From Wukongibacter sp050859025 (lineage in GTDB: Bacteria; Bacillota; Clostridia; Peptostreptococcales; Caminicellaceae), in assembly GCF_050859025.1 (NCBI RefSeq), contig NZ_CP138200.1, forward strand, positions 1,178,001 to 1,242,000: DNA of 64,000 bases, in the 5' to 3' direction. The notes under the pieces are model-generated. The model was not told the DNA's origin, ran no database searches, and saw nothing but the letters and a program-made list of their open reading frames with translations. Shown piece after piece: positions 62,227 through 64,000 of this stretch; the stretch's first letter is position 1; the number at the start of each line of letters is the position of its first letter. The position numbers and the translations under genes are program-made.

Positions 62227-63396
62227 ATGAGCCTATTAGTAATTGTAAAAATGTCCATAAAGGAGATAATGGCTAACAAACTAAGATCTATTCTCACTAT
62301 GCTGGGAGTTATAATAGGGGTGCTTTCCGTAGTACTTATAATATCCATAGGAAAAGGAGCCACAGAAAGTATTACAGCTGATTTAGAAAAAAAATCAAAC
62401 GTTATAGATATACAGATTTATTCTAGTGATGAATATATGGACTATGGGGATACTATAAAGCTTTATAAGAAATTCAATACTAAGGCTGTATCCCCAGTAA
62501 TTGAGCTGTCTAGTGAGATAAAGTATAGTGGTGTAGAAAGAAATGTAATGATAAATGGAGTAGATGAAAGCTTTAAAGTAGTAAATGATATAAATCTCCA
62601 AAGTGGAAGATTTATTGCCCCTCTAGATGTTGATTATCGAAGTAAGGTGGCTGTAATAAACGATAAAATAGTAGAGATATATTTTAAAGATGAAGATCCA
62701 ATGGGGAAGGACATAAAGATAAGTGGTGATAACTATGAGGTCGTTGGAATAATAAAAGAAAGTGATGGAGGATTATTTGATTTTTCAATGGAAGAAGTAT
62801 ATATACCTATAACTACGGCTCAAAGACGATTTTCTAGACCCGCAATCAATAGAATTAGCGTTGTTGCATATAGTAAGGATGAGGTTGCCAATTTATCAAA
62901 TAGTCTAAACACTTTTCTCAGCCAAAGATATCCAGATAAAGAAAATGAAAAGCAATTTAGGATAGTAATGTCTAAGGACACAATAAAAGAAATAAATAAA
63001 GTAACTGGAACTCTTTCACTGATGCTAGGAGGAATTGCGGCTATTTCTCTTTTAGTGGGTGGTATTGGGATTATGAATATAATGTTTGTATCGGTGAGTG
63101 AGAGAACTAGAGAAATTGGAATCAGAAAAGCAATTGGAGCCCAAAGAAGGAATATATTAACTCAATTTCTAATAGAAGCAAGTGTTGTTAGTGGAGTTGG
63201 AGGATTAATAGGTATATTGCTAGCCGTAGGAATAAACTCTTTAATTAGTATATTTACTCCTTTAAAACCTAATATGAGCTTAGAGGTTGTGATGGGTGCA
63301 TTTCTATTTTCGCTTTTAATTGGAATTGTGTTTGGAGTTTACCCTGCAGATAAGGCATCTAAACTTAAGCCGATTGATGCATTACGATATGAATAA
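62227..63396 (+). CDS. MacB-like (FtsX-family) permease
   Basis: 389 residues: a first helix (about 20-42) after the N-terminal KLRSILTMLGVIIGV, a large extracytoplasmic MacB_PCD domain (about 45-265) and three C-terminal helices with the FtsX motif SERTREIGIRKAIGAQ between them. It exports peptides, lipids or antibiotics with the adaptor and ATPase. Confidence 0.95.
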   Translation: MSLLVIVKMSIKEIMANKLRSILTMLGVIIGVLSVVLIISIGKGATESITADLEKKSNVIDIQIYSSDEYMDYGDTIKLYKKFNTKAVSPVIELSSEIKYSGVERNVMINGVDESFKVVNDINLQSGRFIAPLDVDYRSKVAVINDKIVEIYFKDEDPMGKDIKISGDNYEVVGIIKESDGGLFDFSMEEVYIPITTAQRRFSRPAINRISVVAYSKDEVANLSNSLNTFLSQRYPDKENEKQFRIVMSKDTIKEINKVTGTLSLMLGGIAAISLLVGGIGIMNIMFVSVSERTREIGIRKAIGAQRRNILTQFLIEASVVSGVGGLIGILLAVGINSLISIFTPLKPNMSLEVVMGAFLFSLLIGIVFGVYPADKASKLKPIDALRYE

Positions 63397-63410
63397 TCGT
63401 GATTCAGTCA

Positions 63411-63455
63411 AAATAGTATTTGAGTAAGAAAGATAACTCAGATGCTATTTTTCAT
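63411..63455 (+). terminator. Terminator of the efflux operon
   Basis: AATAGTATTTGAGT pairs with ACTCAGATGCTATT (two G-T pairs), then TTTCATTTT. Confidence 0.75.
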
Positions 63456-63580
63456 TTTATTTACGAATAACCATCTGGCATTGCGATATTGATTTATTTC
63501 ATGTAAAATATTATAGTGGACACGAATATATGAATAACCATTCAAATATATTTGAGAACTAGGAAAGGGAGGGAGATATT

Positions 63581-64000
63581 ATGTCAAAGGGTAATGTACA
63601 TGAGATAGACATAGATGATAGAAAAATTATCTTAGTTGGAACAGCTCATGTATCTAAGCACAGTGTAGATGAAGTTAAGGAAATTATTGAAAGAGAGCAG
63701 CCTGATACTGTTTGTGTAGAACTATGTAAATCAAGATATGACTCTATATATGATAAAGATAGATGGGCAAATATGGATATAGTTAAGATTGTTAAAGACG
63801 GAAAGGCGTTATTGTTTTTGATAAATCTTATACTGTCAGCATATCAGAAGAAGATGTCCAAGCAGCTAGGTGTTCAGCCAGGACAGGAAATGATACAAGG
63901 AATCGAATCTGCAAAGGAAGTGGATGCAGAGCTTGTTTTAGCCGATAGAAACATTGATATAACCTTTAAGCGAATTCTGGCAAGTATTAGTTTGTGGGAT
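63581..64000 (+). CDS. TraB/PrgY-family protein (partial)
   Basis: First 140 residues of a protein that runs past the window edge. The start ILVGTAHVSKHSVDEV and the segment CVELCKSRYDSI match TraB/PrgY-type proteins (putative membrane metalloproteases related to Tiki/GumN), with GTAHVS and ELC as the conserved metal-site regions. ATG preceded by GGGAGG. Function in bacteria lacking pheromone plasmids is unknown. Confidence 0.85.
   Translation, partial: MSKGNVHEIDIDDRKIILVGTAHVSKHSVDEVKEIIEREQPDTVCVELCKSRYDSIYDKDRWANMDIVKIVKDGKALLFLINLILSAYQKKMSKQLGVQPGQEMIQGIESAKEVDAELVLADRNIDITFKRILASISLWD

Noticed and set aside
1..64000. CRISPR array or tRNA genes
   Set aside because: The repeats found are dispersed or coding, with no regular 28-36 base repeats and spacers, and no cloverleaf with a GTTCRANYC arm was noticed.

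Overview
The window is low-GC, anaerobe-type DNA with strong GGAGG ribosome sites, many TTG/GTG starts and short hairpin terminators. With a Na+-pumping decarboxylase, two sigma-54 activators, an inositol pathway and CitA/CitB-type sensing, it most likely comes from a fermentative member of the Clostridia (Bacillota). No rRNA, tRNA, CRISPR array, phage or complete insertion sequence was seen. Both ends cut through genes.

Region 1 (1-4.9 kb) handles sulfur. A leftward operon encodes the two halves of a YeeE/YedE (TsuA-like) thiosulfate channel, with three tandem, protein-identical TusA/YeeD-like carriers between them and a thioredoxin reductase last. A LysR regulator and a fourth TusA-like gene lie upstream. 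Two secreted double-rhodanese lipoproteins at 14.4-16.6 kb probably belong to the same sulfur economy.

Region 2 (5.0-14.1 kb) is a surface-sugar locus: RmlB, RmlA, WecE-type aminotransferase, a short GT2, an ATP-grasp ligase and a TauABC/SsuABC-like ABC transporter, facing a GT39-like membrane glycosyltransferase. Region 3 (16.6-23.6 kb) holds pdxS/pdxT, a broken sensor fragment, a GNAT acetyltransferase and a CitA/CitB pair with its 2-hydroxycarboxylate transporter.

Region 4 (24.5-58.9 kb) looks like one metabolic network. It has an inositol-type ABC importer, IolG-like dehydrogenases, iolR and iolC-J-B-D-E-G, two CoA-acylating aldehyde dehydrogenases, a class III aminotransferase with an amino-acid permease, two HIBCH-like hydrolases and a complete Na+-translocating decarboxylase (MmdADCB type). 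The inferred logic is that inositol and an omega-amino acid such as beta-alanine both give malonate semialdehyde. This is oxidised to malonyl-CoA and decarboxylated to acetyl-CoA with Na+ export. Two paralogous CBS-PAS-AAA+ activators each sit just upstream of a near-perfect -24/-12 promoter, and 11-bp phased ATAACC repeats mark likely IolR operators at two places.

Region 5 (59-64 kb) has a decayed histidine kinase, a MacAB-like efflux operon with phased AAGGTT repeats in front, and the start of a TraB-family gene.

The intergenic DNA is rich in small repeats. The most striking is a roughly 150-bp MITE-like element (three good copies, two remnants) that sits against palindromes or terminator hairpins. 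In two copies the palindrome is duplicated on both sides, and one insertion has rewritten the C-terminus of a gene.
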